DNA of 8,467 nucleotides. Origin: Zoogloeaceae bacterium (GTDB lineage Bacteria > Pseudomonadota > Gammaproteobacteria > Burkholderiales > Rhodocyclaceae). The position numbers and the translations under genes were made by a program. Below, in pieces: positions 1-5,671 of this stretch. Where the stretch lies: assembly GCA_031281985.1 (NCBI GenBank), contig JAITEO010000184.1:1-8467 (forward strand), in the 5' to 3' direction. The number at the start of each line of letters is the position of its first letter. The stretch's first letter is position 1. Under the pieces are notes generated by a model, which was not told the origin of the DNA, ran no database searches, and was given only the letters and a program-made list of their open reading frames with translations.

Positions 1-135
1 TCTCTTCCTCCTACAAATAATTGCTAACCCCATCCAGCCAGCAATTCTCATTCCAGAACACCTCCACTCTACATCCTCCACTTTGGATCGCACCCCTCTG
101 ACCTCTAATGTATCATCGCATCCTTTCTGATCCCT
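1..135 (+). other. C-rich, G-poor non-coding leader (possible Rho-utilisation region)
   Basis: No open frame of note. By hand count, bases 1-160 contain about 61 C and only about 12 G on the + strand, an extreme skew compared with the GC-rich genes that follow. C-rich, G-poor, little-structured RNA is what Rho uses for loading, so this could be the tail of a rightward transcript from a gene to the left. A 7-bp inverted repeat (19-25 with 40-46, 14-base loop) is present but has no T-run, so it does not look like an intrinsic terminator. The Rho role is inference. Confidence 0.3.
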
Positions 136-141
136 TATAAT
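136..141 (+). promoter_or_regulatory. -10 box of the fmdB-DUF502-aspS promoter
   Basis: A perfect TATAAT lies 32 bases upstream of the fmdB ATG, which would put the transcription start near 148 and give a leader of about 25 bases. I see no good TTGACA-like -35 at 16-18 bases spacing, nor an extended -10 TGn, so the promoter may be weak, need an activator, or be a chance match in an AT-richer stretch. Confidence 0.45.
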
Positions 142-173
142 GCTTCCCCATTTTCAAACCGGAGAGGTTTCTC

Positions 174-464
174 ATGCCTATTTATGAGTATCGTTGTGCT
201 GCCTGCGGTTTCCAGAAAGAGCATTTGCAAAAGCTGAACGAGCCGCTCCTGCGTGTTTGTCCGCAGTGTGGCGCGGAGCGCTATGAGAAGCAGCTTTCCG
301 CCGCGGGCTTTCAGTTGAAGGGCAATGGCTGGTACGCGACGGATTTCAAGGCGCAAAAAAAGCCCGCGACGCCTTGTCCGGGCGCGGAGCAGGGATGTCC
401 GGCAGCGGCCAGCGGCGCTTGCGCGGCGGCGGCTCCTGCGGCGTCCGCTCCCGCGGCGGCGTAA
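174..464 (+). CDS. FmdB-family zinc-ribbon protein
   Basis: Small protein of 96 residues starting MPIYEYRC, the typical opening of the FmdB/CxxC_CxxC_SSSS family. Two CxxC pairs (C8/C11 and C29/C32) would bind one zinc. The conserved [10 protein letters not shown] stretch (residues 50-59) closes the domain. After it comes a low-complexity Ala/Pro tail (64-96) with three further cysteines, C68, C75 and C83. The start is well supported: GGAGAGG at 161-167, six bases before ATG. The family is often labelled a regulator from FmdB of Methylophilus, but its general function is not established and there is no helix-turn-helix here. It is first in a unit with DUF502 and aspS, 11 bases from the next start, so probably co-transcribed with them. 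Family assignment is firm, function unknown. Confidence 0.93.
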   Translation: MPIYEYRCAACGFQKEHLQKLNEPLLRVCPQCGAERYEKQLSAAGFQLKGNGWYATDFKAQKKPATPCPGAEQGCPAAASGACAAAAPAASAPAAA

Positions 465-475
465 ACGGAGATCGC

Positions 476-1171
476 GTGTTCAAGCTGGAATTCAAGCCGC
501 CATCGCTGAAGCGTTGCTTCATCGCCGGTCTCCTGATCTGGGTGCCGCTGGTGATTACCTTCTGGGTGCTTTCCATGATCATCAACACCATGGATCAATC
601 CCTGCTGCTCCTGCCGGAAGCCCTGCATCCCATTCACCTGCTGGGCTTCAACCTTCCCGGCATCGGCACGGTATTGACCCTGGGCGTGATCTTCGTCACC
701 GGTCTTCTGGCGACCAACCTGATTGGGCAGCGGCTGGTGCGCTCCTGGGAGCAGGTGCTGGCGCGCATTCCGGTGGTGAATTCCCTCTACAACGCCATCA
801 AGCAGGTTTCGGACACCATTCTCTCGCCCGCGGGCAACGCCTTTCGCAAGGCGCTGCTGGTGCAGTATCCGCGCGAGGGCTGCTGGACCATCGCCTTTCT
901 CACCGGCAAGCCCGGCGGCGATGTCGCGCGCCATCTGGAGGGCGATTATGTCAGCGTCTATGTGCCGACCACGCCCAATCCTACCTCCGGCTTTTTCCTG
1001 ATGTTGCCCAAGGCCGATGTGGTGGAACTCAAGATGAATGTGGACGAGGCGCTGAAATATATCGTCTCCATGGGCGTCGTGCCGCCCAACCCGAAAAAAC
1101 CCGCCGCGGCCATCCCCACGCCCGTGCCGCCAGAATCCCCCCAACCCTTGCCAACTTCCGGAAAATCCTGA
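476..1171 (+). CDS. DUF502 (COV/LCV-like) inner-membrane protein
   Basis: Predicted protein of 231 residues. Hydrophobic helices lie at about 14-37 and 62-84. Between and after them are the family hallmarks [16 protein letters not shown] (99-114) and [12 protein letters not shown] (163-174). A Pro/Ala-rich tail runs from about 203. DUF502 members include the plant COV/LIKE-COV membrane proteins; the bacterial role is unknown. I chose GTG at 476 over an in-frame ATG at 374: GGAG at 467-470 sits five bases before the GTG, the protein then starts at the family-like FKLEF, and the longer version would overlap fmdB by 91 bases with a Gly/Arg-rich stretch that looks like shadow translation. Its TGA shares one base with the aspS ATG (TGATG), implying translational coupling. 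Family call is strong. Confidence 0.92.
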   Translation: MFKLEFKPPSLKRCFIAGLLIWVPLVITFWVLSMIINTMDQSLLLLPEALHPIHLLGFNLPGIGTVLTLGVIFVTGLLATNLIGQRLVRSWEQVLARIPVVNSLYNAIKQVSDTILSPAGNAFRKALLVQYPREGCWTIAFLTGKPGGDVARHLEGDYVSVYVPTTPNPTSGFFLMLPKADVVELKMNVDEALKYIVSMGVVPPNPKKPAAAIPTPVPPESPQPLPTSGKS

Positions 1172-2976
1172 TGCGTACCCATTACTGCGGCGAATTGAAC
1201 GCCGCCCTCTGCGACCAGATCGTTACCCTCGCTGGCTGGGCGCACCGCCGCCGCGATCATGGTGGCGTCATCTTCATCGATCTACGCGACCGCGCGGGGC
1301 TGGCGCAGGTGGTCTGCGACCCGGACCGGCCGGAAATGTTCGCCATCGCCGAATCGGTGCGCAACGAATTCTGCCTGAAAATCACCGGCAAGGTGCGCAT
1401 GCGCCCCGAAGGCACGCGCAACGCTAACTTACCTTCCGGCGACATCGAAGTGCTCTGTCATGACATCGAAGTGCTGAATCCTTCCGTCACGCCGCCGTTC
1501 CAACTGGATGACGAAAACCTGACGGAAAACGTGCGGCTCACCCATCGGGTGATCGACTTGCGCCGTCAGGAAATGCAGAAGAACCTGCTGTTGCGCTACA
1601 AGGTGACGCGGGCGTTTCGGCGCTTTCTGGATGACAATGGCTTCATCGACGTGGAAACGCCCATGCTCACCCGGAGCACGCCGGAAGGCGCGCGTGATTA
1701 TCTGGTGCCTTCGCGCGTGCATCCCGGCCAATTCTTTGCCTTGCCCCAGTCGCCGCAACTCTTCAAGCAGCTTTTGATGGTGGCGGGTTTTGATCGCTAT
1801 TATCAGATCGTCAAGTGTTTTCGCGACGAGGCTTTGCGCGCCGACCGCCAGCCCGAATTCACCCAGGTGGATATCGAGACTTCCTTCCTGGAGGAGGCAC
1901 AAATCATCGCCATCGCCGAGGAACTGATCCGCCACGTCTTCCAGGACGCCCTGGGCGTGGAATTGCCCAATCCCTTTCCGCGCATTTCCTATGCCGAGGC
2001 GATGTCGCGTTTCGGCTCCGACAAGCCGGATTTGCGCGTCACCCTGGAACTGACCGAAATCACCGACGTGGTGCGGGACGTGGCCTTCAAGGTCTTTTCC
2101 GGCCCGGCCAATTCCGGCGGGCGCGTGGCGGCGCTGCGCGTGCCCGGCGGCGCGAGTCTCACACGCGGGGAGATTGACGAGTACGGCAGGTTCGTTGGCA
2201 TCTATGGCGCGAAGGGACTGGCCTACATCAAGGTCAATGACGCAAGCCAGCCCAATGAAACCGGCCTGCAATCGCCGATCGTCAAGAACCTGAACGAGGC
2301 GTCCCTGCGCGCCATCCTGGAGCGCACCGGCGCTGCCTCTGGCGACCTGATTTTCTTCGGCGCGGACAAGCGCCGAATCGTAGACGACGCCCTGGGCGCG
2401 CTGCGGGTAAGACTGGGGCATGACAAGGGCTACGTGGACGGCAGGGATTGGGCGCCGGTGTGGGTGCTCGATTTTCCCATGTTCGAATATGACGAAGAAG
2501 AAAAACGCTGGAACGCCTGTCACCATCCATTCACCAGCCCCAAGAAGGAAGACGTGGCGCGCCTGGCGAGCGATCCCGGCCAGTGTTTGGCACAAGCCTA
2601 TGACTTGGCGCTGAACGGCTGGGAAATCGGCGGCGGCTCCATCCGTATCCATCGCCCGGAAATCCAGGAAGCCGTCTTCCAGGCGCTGAACATCGGCCCG
2701 GAGGAACAGCGCGCCAAATTCGGCTTTTTGCTCGACGCCCTGAAGTACGGCGCGCCGCCGCACGGCGGGCTGGCCTTTGGCTTGGATCGCATCGTCACCA
2801 TGATGACCGGCGCGCAGTCCATCCGCGACGTGATCGCCTTCCCCAAGACGCAACGCGCCCAATGCCTCCTCACCGACGCGCCTTCCGCAATCGACGAAAA
2901 ACAGTTGCGGGAACTGCATATCCGCCTGCGGCAGGGGCAGCAGGAGACAGGAGACAGGGGACAGAAGACAGAGTAG
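1171..2976 (+). CDS. aspS: Aspartate-tRNA ligase, probably the non-discriminating Asp/Asn type
   Basis: Cytosolic class II aminoacyl-tRNA synthetase of 601 residues; E. coli AspRS has about 590. In order: OB-fold anticodon-binding domain (about 1-105), catalytic domain with [10 protein letters not shown] (191-200), motif 2 [14 protein letters not shown] (217-230), an inserted GAD domain (roughly 285-415), and motif 3 GLAFGLDR (533-540). The OB-fold carries RRRDHGG (H30) and RPEGTRN (G81), as in Pseudomonas AspRS, whereas the E. coli discriminating enzyme, from memory, has Leu and Lys there. This suggests it also charges tRNA-Asn with Asp, for later amidation by GatCAB. The start overlaps the DUF502 stop by one base. 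The last 12 residues ([12 protein letters not shown]) lie beyond the usual end (LRELHIRLR...) and are encoded by a heptamer repeat. Confidence 0.98.
   Translation: MRTHYCGELNAALCDQIVTLAGWAHRRRDHGGVIFIDLRDRAGLAQVVCDPDRPEMFAIAESVRNEFCLKITGKVRMRPEGTRNANLPSGDIEVLCHDIEVLNPSVTPPFQLDDENLTENVRLTHRVIDLRRQEMQKNLLLRYKVTRAFRRFLDDNGFIDVETPMLTRSTPEGARDYLVPSRVHPGQFFALPQSPQLFKQLLMVAGFDRYYQIVKCFRDEALRADRQPEFTQVDIETSFLEEAQIIAIAEELIRHVFQDALGVELPNPFPRISYAEAMSRFGSDKPDLRVTLELTEITDVVRDVAFKVFSGPANSGGRVAALRVPGGASLTRGEIDEYGRFVGIYGAKGLAYIKVNDASQPNETGLQSPIVKNLNEASLRAILERTGAASGDLIFFGADKRRIVDDALGALRVRLGHDKGYVDGRDWAPVWVLDFPMFEYDEEEKRWNACHHPFTSPKKEDVARLASDPGQCLAQAYDLALNGWEIGGGSIRIHRPEIQEAVFQALNIGPEEQRAKFGFLLDALKYGAPPHGGLAFGLDRIVTMMTGAQSIRDVIAFPKTQRAQCLLTDAPSAIDEKQLRELHIRLRQGQQETGDRGQKTE
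2941..2975 (+). repeat. Heptamer repeat array, five CAGRRGA-like units
   Basis: Five consecutive 7-base units: CAGGAGA, CAGGAGA, CAGGGGA, CAGAAGA and CAGAGTA. Because 7 is not a multiple of 3, the units translate to different residues, giving the AspRS tail [12 protein letters not shown]. The array runs into the aspS stop codon (TAG, 2974-2976). The first units contain AGGAG, a Shine-Dalgarno-like core. An inverted array of the same heptamer lies at 3090-3117, and shorter pieces lie at 3055-3068 and 5612-5633. Confidence 0.85.
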
Positions 2977-2997
2977 GGGCGGCGCATGCGTCGCCGC
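2973..2997 (+). repeat. GTAGGGGCG palindromic element, copy 1
   Basis: GTAGGGGCG followed by a palindrome: GCGGCG (2979-2984) pairs with CGCCGC (2992-2997) around a 7-base loop. The TAG inside the first bases is the stop codon of aspS. A second element with the same first nine bases and the same 23-base span to the end of its right arm lies at 8238-8260. It looks like a dispersed REP-like element. The two copies share only the leading bases and the architecture, so the family link is an inference. Confidence 0.55.
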
Positions 2998-3000
2998 GCT

Positions 3001-3033
3001 CCCTCCCCTGACAAGGGGAGGGCAGGGGAGGGG
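3001..3033 (+). repeat. CCCTCCCC/GGGGAGGG hairpin (REP-like)
   Basis: A 9-bp perfect stem, 3001-3009 with 3014-3022, closes a GACA loop. A second GGGGAGGGG at 3025-3033 could compete for the same left arm. There is no T-run after it (GGGTTTGC follows), so it is not a standard intrinsic terminator. It might slow read-through or protect the aspS mRNA 3' end. Hairpins of this type are, from memory, common dispersed elements in proteobacterial intergenic DNA. Confidence 0.6.
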
Positions 3034-3089
3034 TTTGCAAGGGTTCCGTCTGCACAGAAGACAGATTCTTTACCGGCGAGCCGCATGTT

Positions 3090-3117
3090 TCCTCTGTCTC
3101 CTGACATCTGTCTCCTG
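3090..3117 (-). repeat. Inverted heptamer repeat array, four units
   Basis: On the minus strand this reads CAGGAGA, CAGATGT, CAGGAGA, CAGAGGA: the same heptamer family as at the end of aspS but reversed. Bases 3090-3103 can pair with 2948-2961 over 14 positions (13 Watson-Crick, one G.U), enclosing the palindromes between the genes. On the + strand the units read TCTCCTG, an anti-Shine-Dalgarno-like sequence, ending 10 bases before the nudB ATG. Two forward units (CAGAAGA, CAGATTC) also lie at 3055-3068. Confidence 0.8.
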
Positions 3118-3127
3118 CCCATCCCCG

Positions 3128-3595
3128 ATGTACAAATCCCCCATCTCCGTCCTCGTCGTCCTCCATACCCGGAATCTGGATTTCCTGCTGCTGGAGCGTG
3201 TTGCGCATCCGGGTTATTGGCAGTCCGTCACCGGCGCATGGGAAGCGGGGGAGCGCCTGGTGGAGACGGCGCGGCGCGAGGTGTGGGAGGAGACCGGCAT
3301 TGCCGTCGAACCCGGTATGTTGCGCGACTGGCGGCAAAGCCGCGTCTATGAAATCTTTCCCGAATGGCGCAACCGCTACGCGCCGGGCGTTACCCACAAT
3401 ACCGAACACCTGTTTTCCCTGTGCCTGCCCAGCCGTCCGCCTATCCGTCTTGCGCCTGCCGAACACCGGAATCACCAATGGCTTCCCGCCGCCGAAGCCG
3501 CCGCCCGCTGCTTTTCCCAGACGAACCGCGAGGCGATAGCTCAGGTAGCAAGAGAGACTTTGCCGCGATATGACGGCTGTCGTCTGGTATCCTGA
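3128..3595 (+). CDS. nudB: Dihydroneopterin triphosphate pyrophosphohydrolase (Nudix family)
   Basis: Cytosolic Nudix hydrolase of 155 residues; NudB of E. coli is about 150. It removes pyrophosphate from dihydroneopterin triphosphate, an early folate step. The Nudix box is complete at residues 36-58: G36, E42, R50-E51, E54-E55, G57 and I58, matching GX5EX7REUXEEXGU. The preceding PGYWQSVTGAWEAGE (28-42) is close to the NudB version of the box region, and nudB commonly follows aspS in proteobacteria. The start is the ATG before YKSPISVLVV; an upstream in-frame ATG at 3035 would add 31 residues read through the repeat region, so I reject it. No Shine-Dalgarno is visible, and the inverted heptamer array occupies the place where it would be. 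Substrate specificity is inferred from motif and context; another Nudix substrate is possible. Confidence 0.88.
   Translation: MYKSPISVLVVLHTRNLDFLLLERVAHPGYWQSVTGAWEAGERLVETARREVWEETGIAVEPGMLRDWRQSRVYEIFPEWRNRYAPGVTHNTEHLFSLCLPSRPPIRLAPAEHRNHQWLPAAEAAARCFSQTNREAIAQVARETLPRYDGCRLVS
3560..3593 (+). promoter_or_regulatory. Possible promoter for lolC-lolD-comEC
   Basis: An extended -10 (TGGTATCCT, 3585-3593) lies 28 bases before the lolC ATG and overlaps the end of nudB. TTGCCG at 3560-3565 could be a -35, but the spacing to TATCCT is 22 bases, too long for a standard sigma-70 promoter, so the extended -10 would have to carry it. A start near 3600 would leave a leader of about 22 bases. Weak call. 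Confidence 0.3.
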
Positions 3596-3621
3596 CGCCT
3601 GTTTTTTCCGCCCACATCGAC

Positions 3622-4860
3622 ATGTACGAAATTCTCATCGGTTTGCGTTATACCCGCGCCCGGCGGCGGAACCACTTCATTTCCTTCATCTCGTTCAGTT
3701 CCATGCTGGGCGTGGCGCTGGGCGTCACCGCCCTGATCGTGGTGCTTTCCGTCATGAACGGCTTCCAGAAGGAATTGCGGACGCGCATTCTCAGCGTGGT
3801 CGCGCATGTGCAGATCGAGGGCGCGGAAGGACGCCTGCAGGATTGGCGCGCGGCGGCAAAAACGGCGGCGGCGCATCCGCAGACGCTGGCGGTCGCGCCC
3901 TATGTGCAGGCGCAATCCATGCTCGCGGCGAACCAGGAAGTGCGCGGCATCCTGGCGCGCGGGATCTTGCCGGAAGAAGAAGAAAAAGTGGCGGACTTTG
4001 CCGGATACATGCGTTCGGGCAGCCTCACCGACCTGCGTTCCGGCGAATTCGGCCTGGTGCTGGGCATGGAGGTGGCGCGCGCCCTGCGCGTGTGGGTGGG
4101 CGACAAGGTGACGGTGATCGCGCCGCAGGGCATGGCGACGCCGCTGGGCATGACGCCGCGCATGAAGGCGTTTACCGTGGTCGGCATTTTCGAGGCGGGC
4201 ATGTTCGAATACGATGCCGGCCTGGCGCTGATGCACCTGGAAGACGCGCAACGCCTCTACCGGATGGAGGACGCGGTCAGCGGCGTGCGCCTGAAAATCA
4301 CCGACCTCTTCGCCGCGCCGCGCGTTGCCAGCGATCTGGCGGAAACGCTGTACATGGAGGCGTATCTCACCCACTGGATGAAAAGCCACGCCAATTTCTT
4401 CCGCGCCGTGCAAATCGAGAAGAACATGATGTTCATCATCCTTTCGCTGATCGTGGCGGTGGCGGCCTTCAACATCGTCTCCACGCTGGTGATGGCCGTC
4501 ACCGACAAGGAAGCCGACATCGCCATCCTGCGGACGCTGGGCGCGAAATCCGGCAGCGTCATGGCCATCTTCATCATCCACGGCGCGCTGATCGGCTGCG
4601 TCGGCCTGATCCTGGGCGTGGCGGGCGGGGTGAGCCTGGCGCTCAACATCGACGTGGTGGTGCCGTGGATCGAGCGGCTGCTGGGGACGCAGATTCTCGC
4701 CAAGGACGTGTACTACATCTCGCAACTGCCCTCCGAACTGCAATGGGGCGATGTATTGACCGTAACCGGGATTGCCTTCACGCTGGCCCTGCTGGCAACC
4801 CTCTACCCCAGTTGGCGCGCTGCGCGCCTGCAACCGGCGGAGGCGCTGCGCTATGAATGA
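3622..4860 (+). CDS. lolC: Lipoprotein-releasing ABC transporter permease (LolC/E type)
   Basis: Inner-membrane permease of 412 residues, the usual family length of about 400. It opens [19 protein letters not shown], typical of LolC/LolE. Predicted helices: about 22-46, then a periplasmic MacB-like domain (about 47-268), then 269-293, 314-340 and 378-398 in the FtsX-like part, which ends in a short cytosolic tail ([18 protein letters not shown]). Together with LolD it uses ATP to lift outer-membrane lipoproteins out of the inner membrane and pass them to the LolA chaperone. Only one permease gene lies next to lolD, so the complex may be a homodimer (the LolF-type arrangement) rather than LolC plus LolE; a second permease elsewhere cannot be excluded. 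No clear Shine-Dalgarno precedes the ATG. The stop overlaps the lolD start by eight bases. Confidence 0.93.
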   Translation: MYEILIGLRYTRARRRNHFISFISFSSMLGVALGVTALIVVLSVMNGFQKELRTRILSVVAHVQIEGAEGRLQDWRAAAKTAAAHPQTLAVAPYVQAQSMLAANQEVRGILARGILPEEEEKVADFAGYMRSGSLTDLRSGEFGLVLGMEVARALRVWVGDKVTVIAPQGMATPLGMTPRMKAFTVVGIFEAGMFEYDAGLALMHLEDAQRLYRMEDAVSGVRLKITDLFAAPRVASDLAETLYMEAYLTHWMKSHANFFRAVQIEKNMMFIILSLIVAVAAFNIVSTLVMAVTDKEADIAILRTLGAKSGSVMAIFIIHGALIGCVGLILGVAGGVSLALNIDVVVPWIERLLGTQILAKDVYYISQLPSELQWGDVLTVTGIAFTLALLATLYPSWRAARLQPAEALRYE

Positions 4861-5611
4861 CATCGCCCGCGACCACGACGAAGCAACGGGCGCAACGCCC
4901 TATTCCCTATCCGGCTCGCCAGACGCGGTCGCCCCTAGCCACGACGAGGTATTGGCCTGTCAGCGCCTGAGCAAGACCTTCCGCGAAGGCAGGAACGCGC
5001 TCACGGTGCTCTCCGGCGTGAATTTGCAGGTGCATGCCGGAGAAACGCGGGCCATCGTCGGCGCTTCCGGCTCCGGCAAGAGCACCCTGCTGCATCTCCT
5101 GGGTGGGCTGGATACGCCGGATACGGGCACGGTGCGCCTGATGGGCGAGGATTTTTCCACGCAGACGGAGAGCGCGCGCTGCGAAGGGCGCAACCGCAAC
5201 CTGGGATTCATCTACCAGTTCCACCACCTCCTGCCGGAATTTTCCGCGCTGGATAACGTCGCCATGCCGCTCCTGATCCGCCGGGTCGAATCCGCGCAGG
5301 CGCGCGCCGCCGCCGGGGAAATGCTGATCGCCGTGGGACTGGGCGAACGCCTGACGCACCGTCCCAGCGAGCTTTCCGGCGGCGAACGCCAGCGGGCGGC
5401 CATCGCCCGCGCCCTGGTGACGCGCCCCGCCTGCATCCTGGCCGACGAACCCACCGGCAACCTCGACGCGCACACGGCGCGACAGGTGTTCGACCTGCTG
5501 CTCGCCCAGACCCGCGAACGCCACGCCAGCCTGATCGTCGTCACCCACGATCTCGAACTGGCCAAACGCATGGACGGCATATGCCACCTGGTCGACGGTT
5601 GCTTCCGATGA
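4853..5611 (+). CDS. lolD: Lipoprotein-releasing ABC transporter ATPase LolD
   Basis: Cytosolic ATPase of 252 residues that powers lipoprotein release with the LolC permease. Motifs in order: Walker [10 protein letters not shown] (70-78), Q-loop in [20 protein letters not shown] (Q122), which is very LolD-like, ABC signature LSGGE (174-178), Walker B ILADEP (195-200) and the H-loop histidine in VTHD (H232). The start ATG overlaps the lolC end (ATGAATGA); GGAGG at 4839-4843, nine bases upstream, supports it over an in-frame ATG at 4772 inside lolC. Compared with E. coli LolD (233 residues), the nucleotide-binding domain begins about 30 residues later, preceded by a hydrophilic extension ([13 protein letters not shown]...), while the C-terminus is shorter. 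A TTG at codon 34 could in principle give a shorter product but lacks support. Confidence 0.96.
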   Translation: MNDIARDHDEATGATPYSLSGSPDAVAPSHDEVLACQRLSKTFREGRNALTVLSGVNLQVHAGETRAIVGASGSGKSTLLHLLGGLDTPDTGTVRLMGEDFSTQTESARCEGRNRNLGFIYQFHHLLPEFSALDNVAMPLLIRRVESAQARAAAGEMLIAVGLGERLTHRPSELSGGERQRAAIARALVTRPACILADEPTGNLDAHTARQVFDLLLAQTRERHASLIVVTHDLELAKRMDGICHLVDGCFR

Positions 5612-5671
5612 CAGAAGACGAGAGGACAGAAACCTCGCAATGACGAAGCGTAGGGTTTCGTTGCCGTCATC
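5612..5671 (+). repeat. lolD-comEC spacer with degenerate heptamer units
   Basis: Directly after the lolD stop lie CAGAAGA (5612-5618), a one-base-longer CGAGAGGA (5619-5626) and CAGAAAC (5627-5633), related to the heptamers around the aspS-nudB junction. Two small inverted repeats follow: 5629-5634 with 5654-5659, and 5640-5645 with 5665-5670. The second ends one base before the comEC ATG, so folding could affect initiation. No promoter is evident. Confidence 0.5.

Noticed and set aside
374..475. Longer DUF502 start at ATG 374
   Set aside because: It would add 34 Gly/Arg-rich residues overlapping fmdB, while GTG 476 has a good Shine-Dalgarno and a family-like N-terminus.
311..1144. Long open frame on the minus strand opposite fmdB/DUF502
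   Set aside because: High-GC shadow of the DUF502 gene; the product is His/Gln/Gly/Arg-rich with no family motif.
1429..2919. 496-codon minus-strand open frame opposite aspS
   Set aside because: Antisense shadow of a gene with unmistakable AspRS motifs; no recognisable domain in its translation.
3001..3033. Intrinsic terminator after aspS
   Set aside because: The 9-bp stem is good but no T-run follows, so I list it as a repeat only.
2941..3117. CRISPR-like array around the heptamers
   Set aside because: Units are only 7 bases, contiguous, without spacers; no cas genes nearby.
3570..4856. 428-codon + strand open frame overlapping lolC in another frame
   Set aside because: Arg/Gly/Ala-rich out-of-frame translation of lolC; the lolC frame has clear family motifs and helices.
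3541..4863. 440-codon minus-strand open frame opposite lolC
   Set aside because: Compositional shadow; the product is dominated by His, Arg and Gln, typical of antisense GC-rich frames.
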